This document shows, piece after piece, positions 1 through 6,974 of a stretch of 8,796 nucleotides of DNA (its first letter is position 1; each line of letters opens with the position of its first letter). Location: NCBI GenBank assembly GCA_024640485.1, contig JAHEEY010000179.1, positions 1 to 8,796 of the forward strand, read 5' to 3'. The notes beneath the pieces are model-generated. The model ran no database searches. It was not told where the DNA came from and worked only from the letters and a program-made list of their open reading frames with translations. The stretch is from Chloroflexota bacterium (GTDB lineage Bacteria > Chloroflexota > Anaerolineae > Promineifilales > Promineifilaceae). A program made the position numbers and the translations under genes.

Positions 1-2
1 TC

Positions 3-1889
3 AGCCGCCCCGTCTCGGTAGCCTTCGCCACCCTCTATGCTTTCCGCCGGGGAGCGTTGGTGGCGGTGCTGGTCTTTCTGGCCAGCGGCGTGCTCTTCTG
101 GCGGGATCTCTCCCATAGGGTCATCCGGCCCATTGAACGGCTGGCCAACTTCAGCGTCGAAGGAGGCACTGACGATGAGCGTGACAGTAATGCCCACGCC
201 GCCGCCTTGGCCGCCCTCACTGCCAGGCCCGACCAGATGGGGCTGCTGACCCGCAGCCTGACTAGTATGCAGCAGGCGATAGAAGCCCGGCTTAATGAAG
301 TATCGACACTGCTGGAAACCAGCGCTGCTGTCGTCTCCAGCCTCGACCATCAGACGGTATTGGAGCGCATCCTGGAACAGGTTGAGCGGCTGCTGGGCAC
401 GGATATGAGCGCTATCTTCGCCCTGGATGAGGAGCAGAAGATCTTTCGGGTGAGTGCCAGCCGGGGCTTGCCCCAATGGTACACGGAACGGGCTACCATC
501 GATCCCGATGAACCGGGCTCGGTGACCATGCGCGCTATCCGCGTCCGCCGTCCCATCCAGGTCAGCGACACCGAAACGAATCCCTCATTCAAGCTCCACC
601 GGGATCGCGCCAGATCAGCGGGCTACCGTTCCGTCCTGGCTGTGCCCATCCTCTCCCAGCACACCAAGCCTGCGGCGCTGCTGGTCTTCCGTCGGGAGGC
701 TCACGAGTTCAGCCGGCGGGAGATCAATCTGCTGACCAGCTTTGCCAATCACGCCACTATGGCGATTGAAAATGCCGCCCTGTTCGCCCAAAGTGATACC
801 CAGCTCCAAGAACAAACCCACCGATTGCAGGCATTGATTCAATCGATGCAGGATGGTTTGATCCTGGAGAACCTGGACGGCAGGGTTCAGTACGTCAACC
901 GTTCGGTCCAGGAGCTCAGCGGCCTGGCGCCGGCTGCTTTTGAGAGCCTGCCGGCCAAGGTTTTGATGGATCACATTTTGGCCCATGCCCAAGATAGGGG
1001 AATGGTTGAAGAGGATATCAGCAAAGCCATCGATGAAGGGAAGTCGCGTTGGGTACGGTTCTCCTTGGACGGGCCCGACGGCACCCGTCACTGGCGCCTG
1101 ACCATATTCGACGTCAAGGAGAGTGATGGGTCGCTTATTGGCCGCGGCCGCATTCTGCAGGATATCACCCAGCGGTACGAACTGGATCGGATGAAGTCGA
1201 GCCTGATCGCCACCGTTTCTCACGAGCTGCGAACCCCGCTGGCCGCCATAAAGGGGTATGCCAGTACCTTGCTGGCGGAAGATGTGGAGTGGGATCCAGT
1301 GAGCCAGCGGGATTTTCTGGAGATCATCTCCACTGAGACCGATCATCTGCGCGACCTGGTCAACGATCTGCTGGACATGTCCCGGATTGAGTCCGGCACC
1401 CTGACGGTCAGCCGGATCGCCTGTGATTTGAGTGAGTTGGTAGAGCGGGCAGTCTGGCACGCGCATCCACATCCTGGCACCCGGCTGCAGCTGGATCTCC
1501 CCCTTGACCTGCCCCCCTTGTTCGCCGATCCCAAGCGGATCACGGTGGTGCTTCGCAACTTGATCGAGAACGCGGTTAAGTACGGAGGCGACCAGACGCC
1601 GGTGATCATAGAGGCTAGTTGGGATGAGCATCAGGTGGTCGTACGGGTGCGGGACGAAGGGCCGGGCATCTCAGTGCAAGAAGGGGAGCGTATTTTTCAA
1701 AGTTTCTATCGCGTTGAAGGGGGGCTGACACAACGTACTTCCGGTGCCGGACTGGGGTTGGCCATTTCGAAGGGCTTTATCGAGGCGCATAAGGGCAAGA
1801 TTTGGACCGAATCCCAGGAACGTGGGCTGTGTGTCGCTTTCACACTGCCGCTGGTGCTGGAAGATGCAGGAGTGACCGCTCATGAATAA
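3..1889 (+). CDS. Sensor histidine kinase (TM-HAMP-GAF-PAS-HisKA-HATPase), 5' partial
   Basis: This is a membrane-anchored sensor kinase that would autophosphorylate on His and pass the phosphate to the adjacent response regulator. The frame is open to the left edge with no stop, so the N-terminus, probably an extracytoplasmic sensor with a first membrane helix, is missing; a TTG at 57 is unlikely to be the true start. Counting that codon as residue 1, there is a membrane helix at about 1-15, a HAMP-like region at about 17-78 (VIRPIERL, then DQMGLLTRSL), a GAF domain at about 85-243, and a PAS domain at about 255-372. HisKA follows with SHELRTPL and phosphoacceptor H389, then HATPase_c with the N box NLIENAVKYG (N501, N505), G1 box DEGPGI (533-538) and G2 box GAGLGLAI (563-570). 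All catalytic motifs are intact. The gene ends inside the start of the regulator gene, which implies translational coupling. The signal sensed cannot be read from this sequence. Confidence 0.93.
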   Translation, partial: SRPVSVAFATLYAFRRGALVAVLVFLASGVLFWRDLSHRVIRPIERLANFSVEGGTDDERDSNAHAAALAALTARPDQMGLLTRSLTSMQQAIEARLNEVSTLLETSAAVVSSLDHQTVLERILEQVERLLGTDMSAIFALDEEQKIFRVSASRGLPQWYTERATIDPDEPGSVTMRAIRVRRPIQVSDTETNPSFKLHRDRARSAGYRSVLAVPILSQHTKPAALLVFRREAHEFSRREINLLTSFANHATMAIENAALFAQSDTQLQEQTHRLQALIQSMQDGLILENLDGRVQYVNRSVQELSGLAPAAFESLPAKVLMDHILAHAQDRGMVEEDISKAIDEGKSRWVRFSLDGPDGTRHWRLTIFDVKESDGSLIGRGRILQDITQRYELDRMKSSLIATVSHELRTPLAAIKGYASTLLAEDVEWDPVSQRDFLEIISTETDHLRDLVNDLLDMSRIESGTLTVSRIACDLSELVERAVWHAHPHPGTRLQLDLPLDLPPLFADPKRITVVLRNLIENAVKYGGDQTPVIIEASWDEHQVVVRVRDEGPGISVQEGERIFQSFYRVEGGLTQRTSGAGLGLAISKGFIEAHKGKIWTESQERGLCVAFTLPLVLEDAGVTAHE

Positions 1890-2574
1890 GACCACAGTGC
1901 TGGTAGTAGACGATGAAAAATCATTATTGGACTTCGTGCGCCGCAACCTGGAAGTTCGCGGCTACCAGGTCTTCACAGCCGCCAACGGCCTGGAAGCGCT
2001 GGCCGTCTTTCAAAGCGAGAACATTGATCTGGTCATCCTGGATCTGATGATGCCCCATATGGACGGCCTGGAGACTATCCGTCGCATACGCCAGAGTTCT
2101 TTGGTTCCGGTGGTCATCCTTTCAGCCTTGGGGCAAGAAGAAGACAAAATCCAGGCGCTGAACCTCGGCGCCGACGATTATTTGGCCAAGCCGTTTGGGA
2201 TCGGCGAACTGCTGGCCCGTCTGCAGGCGGTCCTCCGCCGCTCGCAATGGATCAGCCAGTCGGCTGATACCGAAAACCGCTTGGTCCACGGCGACCTGAC
2301 TCTGGACCAAGAACGGCACACCGTCACCCTGGCTGGGGAGCTGGTCGAATTGACCCCCACCGAGTTCATGCTGCTGGCATACCTCATGAAAAACGCCGGC
2401 AAGGCACTCCCTCACCGCGTCATCCTCCGGAATGTCTGGGGGCCGGAATACGGCGACGAGATAGAGTACCTGCGGGTCTATATCGGCCGCCTGCGCCAGA
2501 GAATCGAAGCGAACCCTGGCGCTCCTCAGCTGCTGCTCACTGTGCGAGGTATCGGCTACTCGTTCGCCGGCTGA
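1882..2574 (+). CDS. OmpR/PhoB-family response regulator
   Basis: This 230-residue DNA-binding response regulator is the cognate partner of the upstream kinase. The receiver domain (about 4-118) has the acidic pocket D10/D11, phosphoacceptor D54 in VILDLMMP, the switch residue S81 and the conserved K103 in AKPF. The C-terminal winged helix (about 130-229) carries the OmpR-type signature: LTPTEFMLLAYL, a recognition-helix region around EIEYLRVYIGRLRQRIE, and the terminal VRGIGYSF hairpin. Length is normal for the family. The ATG at 1882 is preceded by AGGAG at 1868-1872 with 9 bases of spacing. The first 8 bases overlap the kinase gene, so the pair is co-transcribed and probably translationally coupled. 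Targets are unknown; the importer operon that starts 224 bases downstream is the obvious candidate. It could equally be KdpE- or PhoP-like, since subfamily cannot be settled by eye. Confidence 0.95.
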   Translation: MNKTTVLVVDDEKSLLDFVRRNLEVRGYQVFTAANGLEALAVFQSENIDLVILDLMMPHMDGLETIRRIRQSSLVPVVILSALGQEEDKIQALNLGADDYLAKPFGIGELLARLQAVLRRSQWISQSADTENRLVHGDLTLDQERHTVTLAGELVELTPTEFMLLAYLMKNAGKALPHRVILRNVWGPEYGDEIEYLRVYIGRLRQRIEANPGAPQLLLTVRGIGYSFAG

Positions 2575-2798
2575 TTGCAGTCACCTCTTTCATCAATCAA
2601 GCGCCTTGCCATTCCCCTGCGATCCATCCACCAGGCGGGCGCCGTCCGTACCTCTGCCGCCCGTAATCCAACCGCCAATTTTTATTCAATTTTTATATTG
2701 AGCCGGCTATCTTTATTCTTTGTTTGCGCTCCATCCCTATACTTCCTAGCAAGGTCACTGTGCCGAATGCTTTGTGTATATCAAAAGGAGAGTAGCAG
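2575..2798. other. Gene-free gap between regulator and importer operon
   Basis: This 224-base gap shifts from GC-rich in its first part to clearly AT-rich from about 2677. The AT-rich half holds a direct repeat, a -10-like box and the Shine-Dalgarno sequence of the next gene. I see no convincing intrinsic terminator after the regulator gene: the best inverted repeat (2601-2610 with 2634-2642) has an internal loop, a 23-base loop and no T run. Read-through from the two-component genes into the importer operon is therefore possible. A continuous 75-codon frame crosses the gap but has no credible start. Confidence 0.7.
2677..2743 (+). promoter_or_regulatory. Candidate activator-dependent promoter with 11-bp direct repeats
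   Basis: AATTTTTAT occurs at 2677-2685 and again at 2688-2696, an exact 11-base period (about one helical turn). The heptamer TTTATTC occurs at 2681-2687 and again at 2712-2718, 31 bases (about three turns) apart. A -10-like TATACT lies at 2738-2743. The -35 position holds only a weak match (TTCTTT at 2716-2721), overlapping the last repeat copy. OmpR/PhoB-family regulators generally bind tandem half-sites at about 11-bp spacing, and in PhoB-type promoters these sites replace the -35 box, so the arrangement fits an activator site. The repeats lie in an AT-rich patch and could be fortuitous; no transcription start is known. Confidence 0.45.
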
Positions 2799-4145
2799 AT
2801 GAACCGCAAATTACTTGTCATCTTGATGTTGTTGATGGTTTCACTATTTGTTGCTTGTGGCGGCGACGATGCCGCTGCCCCGGCTGCCGTGGATGAGCCG
2901 GCGCCGGCAGAAGAGAGCGCTGCCCCAGCGGAAGAGGCTGCCCCCGAAGAGGCCGCCCCTGCCCCTGAGACCCAGACGATTGTCGTCGGTTACACCGCCT
3001 CGCAGACAGGCAGCCAAAATGTCTCATCCACTCGCCAGGTCAACGGCCTGATGCTGTGGATGAATCAGGTCAACGCGGCTGGCGGCCTGGAATTGAGCGA
3101 CGGCACCAAGATCATGTTCGATCACGTTTCCTACGACGATGAGAGCAATACCGATCGGGTGCAGGAGCTTTACACACGCATGGCTACCGAGGATGATGCC
3201 ACCTTCCTCATCAGCCCTTATTCCAGCGGTCTGACCGCCGCCGCCGCTGTCATCGCCGAGCAGTACGGCAAAGTTATGGTCACCACTGGCGCCGCTTCCG
3301 ACAGCACCTATCAGCAGGGGCTGACCACTGTGTTTCAGGCTTACACCCCGGCCAGCCGCTATCTGACTGGCGCCGTCGACTTGCTGGCACAGCTCGACCC
3401 CACCGTGAAGAAGCTCGCCTTCGTTTACGAAAACAGCAAATTCTCCACCGATGTAGTCAATGCCGCCAAAGCATATGCTGAGTCCCTGGGTTATGAGGTG
3501 GTTTTGCACGAAGGGTATGATCCTGAGACCACTGACTTCGGTCCTTTCATCAACAAGCTGCAGGACGCGGCCCCCGATGCTATCCTTGGCGGCGGCCACT
3601 TCCAGGACGGCAGCACCTTCGCCCGCCAGATCAACGAGAAGAATCTTGAAGTCAATTTCCTCACCTTGTTGGTCGCCCCGCCGGAACCAGATTTCGCCGA
3701 CTTGGGCGATGCCGCCCTGGGCGTGATTGGCCCCAGCCAGTGGGAGCCCCAGGCCGCTTTCACCAAAGCATCAGCTGATGAAGCCGGAATGGAGTTTTAC
3801 GGCATCGAGAGCGACCAGTTTGTCATCGATTACGAAGCCGCATATGACGGTGAAGAGCCCTCCTATCACTCCGCAGGCGGCTATGCCGCCGGCTTGCTGC
3901 TGGAGAAAGCGATTGTCGACGCCGATTCGACTGATCCAGTCAAGGTCGCCGCTGCTCTAGACGCCATGGACCTGTTGACCTTCTTTGGTCATATCAAATT
4001 CGATACCACCGCCGAGTCCCACGGCCTGCAGATTGGCCACTCCATGGTCTACATCCAGTGGCAGGAAGATGGCGGGAATTTGGGCAAGCAGGTTGTTTGG
4101 CCGGCTGAAGGGGCCACCGCTGACGCTTTGTACCCAATGCCCTAG
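2799..4145 (+). CDS. Branched-chain (HAAT) amino-acid ABC transporter substrate-binding lipoprotein (LivJ/LivK-like)
   Basis: This is the extracytoplasmic receptor of the importer encoded by the next four genes. Residues 1-20 form a lipoprotein signal peptide: basic start MNRK, a hydrophobic core, and lipobox-like FVAC with the lipidated C20. Residues 23-58 are an Ala/Pro/Glu-rich low-complexity tether. The type I periplasmic-binding fold (Peripla_BP_6 family) runs from about 60 to 448, with the N-terminal strand IVVGYTASQTG, candidate ligand loops SPYSSG (139-144) and TTGAAS (162-167), the helix AAGLLLEKAI, and a family-typical FFGHIKFD segment near the end. The ATG at 2799 has AAAGGAG at 2784-2790 with 8 bases of spacing. 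The 448-residue length exceeds classical LivJ partly because of the tether. The ligand is not certain: this family also includes amide, urea and aromatic-compound binders. The four downstream genes make a Liv-type amino-acid role most likely. Confidence 0.93.
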   Translation: MNRKLLVILMLLMVSLFVACGGDDAAAPAAVDEPAPAEESAAPAEEAAPEEAAPAPETQTIVVGYTASQTGSQNVSSTRQVNGLMLWMNQVNAAGGLELSDGTKIMFDHVSYDDESNTDRVQELYTRMATEDDATFLISPYSSGLTAAAAVIAEQYGKVMVTTGAASDSTYQQGLTTVFQAYTPASRYLTGAVDLLAQLDPTVKKLAFVYENSKFSTDVVNAAKAYAESLGYEVVLHEGYDPETTDFGPFINKLQDAAPDAILGGGHFQDGSTFARQINEKNLEVNFLTLLVAPPEPDFADLGDAALGVIGPSQWEPQAAFTKASADEAGMEFYGIESDQFVIDYEAAYDGEEPSYHSAGGYAAGLLLEKAIVDADSTDPVKVAAALDAMDLLTFFGHIKFDTTAESHGLQIGHSMVYIQWQEDGGNLGKQVVWPAEGATADALYPMP

Positions 4146-4165
4146 CTGTGAATAGCTGAAAACAA

Positions 4166-4197
4166 GAGCGTGACGTGCTGGCACACACGTCACGCTC
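4166..4197 (+). promoter_or_regulatory. Intercistronic stem-loop after the binding-protein gene
   Basis: A perfect 12-bp inverted repeat (GAGCGTGACGTG at 4166-4177, complement at 4186-4197) encloses an 8-base loop. It begins 20 bases after the lipoprotein stop codon. The strand that would be transcribed has no T run after the stem, so it is not a classical intrinsic terminator. Such hairpins between a binding-protein gene and its permease genes commonly stabilise the upstream message or partly attenuate downstream transcription, giving an excess of binding protein. That role here is inferred. On the opposite strand the stem would be followed by TTGTTTTC, but no gene there needs a terminator. 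Confidence 0.7.
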
Positions 4198-4226
4198 CTG
4201 CTGGCCGGCGGATCAACAACCAGGGG

Positions 4227-4254
4227 GGCGGCTGCCAGGCCCACGGCAGCTGTC
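4227..4254 (+). promoter_or_regulatory. Second intercistronic stem-loop upstream of livH
   Basis: Bases 4227-4236 pair with 4245-4254 over 10 positions (eight Watson-Crick, two G-U) around an 8-base loop. Part of the right arm (GCAGC, 4246-4250) can instead pair with GCTGC at 4261-4265, so two mutually exclusive folds exist. The livH Shine-Dalgarno sequence at 4288 lies outside both. There is no T run. The region is GC-rich, so some self-complementarity is expected by chance. Confidence 0.4.
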
Positions 4255-4287
4255 ATCGCCGCTGCATTGATACACTTGCCTGCCATG

Positions 4288-4302
4288 AAGGAGAGTTCGA
4301 TG
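4288..4302 (+). promoter_or_regulatory. Ribosome binding site deciding the livH start
   Basis: AAGGAGAG at 4288-4295 sits just before an in-frame ATG at 4300. Two earlier in-frame starts, TTG at 4267 and ATG at 4285, lack a comparable site, and the 4285 ATG directly abuts this one. Starting at 4300 gives MDFILASVIDGLLLG, which matches the usual short N-terminus of LivH permeases. Confidence 0.8.
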
Positions 4303-5157
4303 GATTTCATACTCGCTTCCGTCATCGACGGCTTGCTTCTGGGGTTTGTTTACGGCGTTGCTGCCATGGGGCTGACCCTCATCTGGGGGGTGATGAACGT
4401 CATTAATCTTTCACACGGCCCAATTATCGCGCTAGGGATGTTTGGCGTCTACCTCATCTTTGGCGCCTTCAGTCTGAATCCTTATGTTGCCATCTTGATA
4501 GTGGCTGTTTTGGGATTGGTGTTGGGTGTTGCCATCTACTATGTGGCGGTGCAGCGGGTGATCAACGCGCCTCACCTGTCCACATTGTTGGCCACTTTCT
4601 CTGTTAACATGATCATTATCGGTCTGGGCACGGCTATCTTCAGCGCCTCACCGCGCAATGTGGAGTTCTCTCTTGGCAGCCTGACGTTGGGACCGATCAC
4701 CCTCCTGGGAACCCGCGTCGTCGCCGCCTTCGCCGCCATGCTGGTTGCCGGAGCCCTCTATCTCTTTCTGTACCGGACCCGCTACGGCCGTTATATTCGC
4801 GCCGTCGCCAACAATCGTGATGCCGCTGAGCTGATGGGCGTTCCCTCCAACCGCATCCTGGCCCTCAGCTTTGGCCTTGGCACCATGTTGGCGGCTATCG
4901 CTGGCGGCCTCATCGCTACATTCTTCCCCTTTACCATCCTGGCTGGCGGGGCCTACGAGCTGAAGAGCTTCGTTATTGGTGTGCTGGGCGGCCTTGGTAA
5001 TCCTATCGGCGCTCTGTTCGGAGGGTTGATCTTGGGCGTGTTGGAAGGGATCATCCCCACCTTCATGCCCACCACTTGGGTGCCGGTGGTGGAATTCCTG
5101 CTGTTCGTGCTCATTCTACTGGTACGGCCGCAAGGTCTGTTTGGAGCAAAATCATGA
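4300..5157 (+). CDS. livH: Branched-chain amino-acid ABC transporter permease LivH
   Basis: This is a 285-residue integral membrane subunit that forms half of the importer channel with LivM. It is almost wholly hydrophobic, with about eight predicted membrane segments. Family landmarks are GVMNVINLSHG (30-40), the PHLSTLLATFSVN segment (91-103), the cytoplasmic coupling loop RYGRYIRAVANNRDAAELMG (161-180) that contacts the ATPases, the glycine-rich GVLGGLGNPIGALFGG (227-242), and the C-terminal RPQGLFG (276-282). Length and motif order are normal for LivH and rule out the longer UrtB-type urea permease. The gene follows a 154-base gap with two stem-loops and ends in a 4-base overlap (ATGA) with livM. 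Confidence 0.95.
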   Translation: MDFILASVIDGLLLGFVYGVAAMGLTLIWGVMNVINLSHGPIIALGMFGVYLIFGAFSLNPYVAILIVAVLGLVLGVAIYYVAVQRVINAPHLSTLLATFSVNMIIIGLGTAIFSASPRNVEFSLGSLTLGPITLLGTRVVAAFAAMLVAGALYLFLYRTRYGRYIRAVANNRDAAELMGVPSNRILALSFGLGTMLAAIAGGLIATFFPFTILAGGAYELKSFVIGVLGGLGNPIGALFGGLILGVLEGIIPTFMPTTWVPVVEFLLFVLILLVRPQGLFGAKS

Positions 5158-6176
5158 GCGAAAACAAAGTGGCAGCTCCTGCCAAAAAACTCAGATTCAT
5201 GCCGCAGCTTGCCGGCCGTCCTTATCTGGGCCTCTCACTGACTCTGGCGGTGATCGTGATCATGATTCTCTGGCCGTTGGTCACCGGCAAAGATATCACC
5301 CGTGAGACGGTCTTTACCATTCTCCTCTCAGTGACCTTAGCTTCCAGCCTGAATATCTTGTTGGGATATACCGGGTATGTCAGCTTCGGCCATGTGGTCT
5401 TCTTTGGATTGGGAGGTTACGTAGGTTTCTACCTGCTGGCGATTCAAGGATGGTCGCTGTGGATGGCCATGTTGGCCGGCGGCCTCTCCTCAGCCCTGTT
5501 GGCCTACCTGCTGGGCCGGGCCATTCTTCGCTTGCGCGGTGCCTACTTCGCCCTGGCCACCATTGGCATCAATGAAGCGATGAGGGCCTTCATCAACAAT
5601 TTCAAACCATTCGGCGGGCCGATTGGTATGACCCTCAATTTCCAGGTATATCGTGATTACGGCGGCGCCTCCCAGGCATTGTGGATGGTCTTCTATACCA
5701 TGGGGGCGCTTACCCTGCTGGCAGTTACGGTCAGTTTCTTTGTGCGCACCTCTAAATTCGGCCTCGGTCTGCTGGCTATCCGTGAAGATGAAGACGCGGC
5801 CGAGGTTATGGGGGTGGTGGCCCCCAAGGCGAAGACCTGGGCCTATGTCCTCTCAGCCATCTTTCCCGGCATCATCGGGGTGCTGTTCTTCTTCAAGAAC
5901 GGCAGCATTGAGCCTGCCCCCGCCTTTCGCCTTCATTTCTCCATCGAGACCATTGTCATGGTAATGTTAGGCGGTCAGGGGACGGTGCTGGGGCCAGTCG
6001 TGGGCAGCGGCCTTTATCAAGGCATACGCGGCTATCTGCTTACCAGCGCCATCTTCAAGAACATCCAGCTGGCCGTCGCCGGCGGGCTGCTGCTGCTGAT
6101 TGTCCTGTTTGTCCCCGACGGTGTAATTGGTTGGCTGCGCCACCGCTTCCCGTTCCTCAGGAGAGTGCTGCAATGA
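5154..6176 (+). CDS. livM: Branched-chain amino-acid ABC transporter permease LivM
   Basis: This is the second channel subunit, 340 residues long, with a hydrophilic N-terminal tail of about 20 residues and a first membrane helix from about 25 to 44. LivM hallmarks are SLNILLGYTGYVSFGH (65-80), LRGAYFALATIGINE (127-141), the ATPase-coupling loop KFGLGLLAIREDEDAAEVMG (201-220), VMVMLGGQGTVLGPVVG (268-284) and the terminal VPDGVIG (320-326). The frame stays open upstream inside livH, but the ATG at 5154 is preferred: it has GGAG at 5142-5145 with 8 bases of spacing, and it overlaps the livH stop by four bases, the usual coupled arrangement. A matching 4-base overlap links its stop to livG. The short basic tail (RHRFPFLRRVLQ) after the last helix fits the positive-inside rule. 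Confidence 0.95.
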   Translation: MSENKVAAPAKKLRFMPQLAGRPYLGLSLTLAVIVIMILWPLVTGKDITRETVFTILLSVTLASSLNILLGYTGYVSFGHVVFFGLGGYVGFYLLAIQGWSLWMAMLAGGLSSALLAYLLGRAILRLRGAYFALATIGINEAMRAFINNFKPFGGPIGMTLNFQVYRDYGGASQALWMVFYTMGALTLLAVTVSFFVRTSKFGLGLLAIREDEDAAEVMGVVAPKAKTWAYVLSAIFPGIIGVLFFFKNGSIEPAPAFRLHFSIETIVMVMLGGQGTVLGPVVGSGLYQGIRGYLLTSAIFKNIQLAVAGGLLLLIVLFVPDGVIGWLRHRFPFLRRVLQ

Positions 6177-6919
6177 TTCTACAAGTCGAAGGTGTTGGTA
6201 AACAATTCGGTGGTTTGCAGGCCCTCTTGGATGTCACCTTTGATCTGCCTGCCGGGCAGATCCTGGGCTTGATCGGCCCCAACGGCGCCGGCAAGACCAC
6301 CTTATTCAACTGTATCAACGGCGTCTATGCGCCGTCGGCCGGAAGGGTCATTTTCCGCGGCGAAGATGTCACCGCCAGCAAAACGTATGATATGGCCCAC
6401 CGCGGATTGGCCCGCACACATCAGATTGTGCGGCCGCTTAACGAACTTACCGTCAGGGAAAATGTGACCGTTGGCGCCTGCTTCGGCCGCGAAGGGCATA
6501 CCCTTGGGAAAGCTTCCCAGATCGCCGATGAGGTATTGGCGTTCGTGGAACTGTCCGACCGGCACGACCAATTGGCTGGCAGCCTTAATGTGGGTCAAAA
6601 GAAACGTCTGGAGATGGCCCGGGCATTGGCGGCGCAGCCCTATCTGCTGCTGCTGGACGAAGTGCTGGCCGGCCTCAACCCATCGGAAATCAGCCGTATG
6701 GTTGATATCGTCAAGCGGATCCGGGATGAACGATCGGTGACCATCATCATGATCGAGCATGTGATGCACGCGGTGATGAACGTGTCTGATCGCATCATTG
6801 TCCTGGATTACGGCGAGCAGATCGCCGAAGGCAGCCCGGAAGAGGTGGCTAATAATCCCAAAGTCATCGAGGCATACCTGGGCGATCCCGAACTCGCCGA
6901 ACAACTGCTCAACGAGTAG
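6173..6919 (+). CDS. livG: Branched-chain amino-acid ABC transporter ATP-binding protein LivG
   Basis: This is a 248-residue cytoplasmic ATPase that drives transport as a heterodimer with LivF. Walker A is GPNGAGKTT (35-43, K41), the Q-loop is RTHQ (Q84), the ABC signature region is SLNVGQKKRLEMARAL (137-152), Walker B is LLLLDE (158-163, E163), the D-loop is AGLNPSE, and the H-loop is H196 in IIMIEH. The signature is degenerate (LNVGQ instead of LSGGQ) and the residue after Walker B DE is Val instead of Pro. Both are tolerated variants among LivG proteins as I know the family, so the enzyme is probably active. The ATG at 6173 has AGGAG at 6159-6163 with 9 bases of spacing and overlaps the livM stop. 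The in-frame region upstream lies within livM and is not likely to be translated in this frame. Confidence 0.95.
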   Translation: MILQVEGVGKQFGGLQALLDVTFDLPAGQILGLIGPNGAGKTTLFNCINGVYAPSAGRVIFRGEDVTASKTYDMAHRGLARTHQIVRPLNELTVRENVTVGACFGREGHTLGKASQIADEVLAFVELSDRHDQLAGSLNVGQKKRLEMARALAAQPYLLLLDEVLAGLNPSEISRMVDIVKRIRDERSVTIIMIEHVMHAVMNVSDRIIVLDYGEQIAEGSPEEVANNPKVIEAYLGDPELAEQLLNE

Positions 6920-6922
6920 GCA

Positions 6923-6954
6923 CTGTCCGGCGCCGCCTGCGGGTGGGCCGGCAG
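6923..6954 (+). promoter_or_regulatory. GC-rich stem-loop between livG and livF
   Basis: Bases 6923-6937 pair with 6942-6954 over 13 positions (one G-U), interrupted by single bulges at T6926 and G6932, around a 4-base loop at 6938-6941. It fills most of the 55-base livG-livF gap, and no T run follows. The livF Shine-Dalgarno sequence (AAGAGGA, 6962-6968) starts 8 bases after the stem and is left free. A message-stabilising or processing role is possible; this is inferred from position only. Confidence 0.5.
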
Positions 6955-6974
6955 CAACTGAAAGAGGAATTAAT

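Noticed and set aside
615..1631. Long open frame (338 codons) on the - strand, antisense to the histidine kinase
   Set aside because: It lies wholly within an intact kinase gene with clear domains. Its product is Gln/Gly-rich with no recognisable fold, as expected for the complement of a GC-rich coding frame.
2601..2642. Possible terminator after the response regulator
   Set aside because: The inverted repeat is 5 + 3 bp with an internal loop and a 23-base loop, and no T run follows on either side.
2575..2802. 75-codon + strand frame between the regulator and the binding-protein gene
   Set aside because: Its only start is a TTG touching the regulator stop codon with no dedicated ribosome site, and the hydrophobic stretch comes from the T-rich promoter DNA. 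No family is recognisable.
4267..4299. Earlier in-frame starts for livH (TTG at 4267, ATG at 4285)
   Set aside because: The good Shine-Dalgarno sequence at 4288-4293 is positioned for the ATG at 4300, and the extra residues are not typical of LivH.
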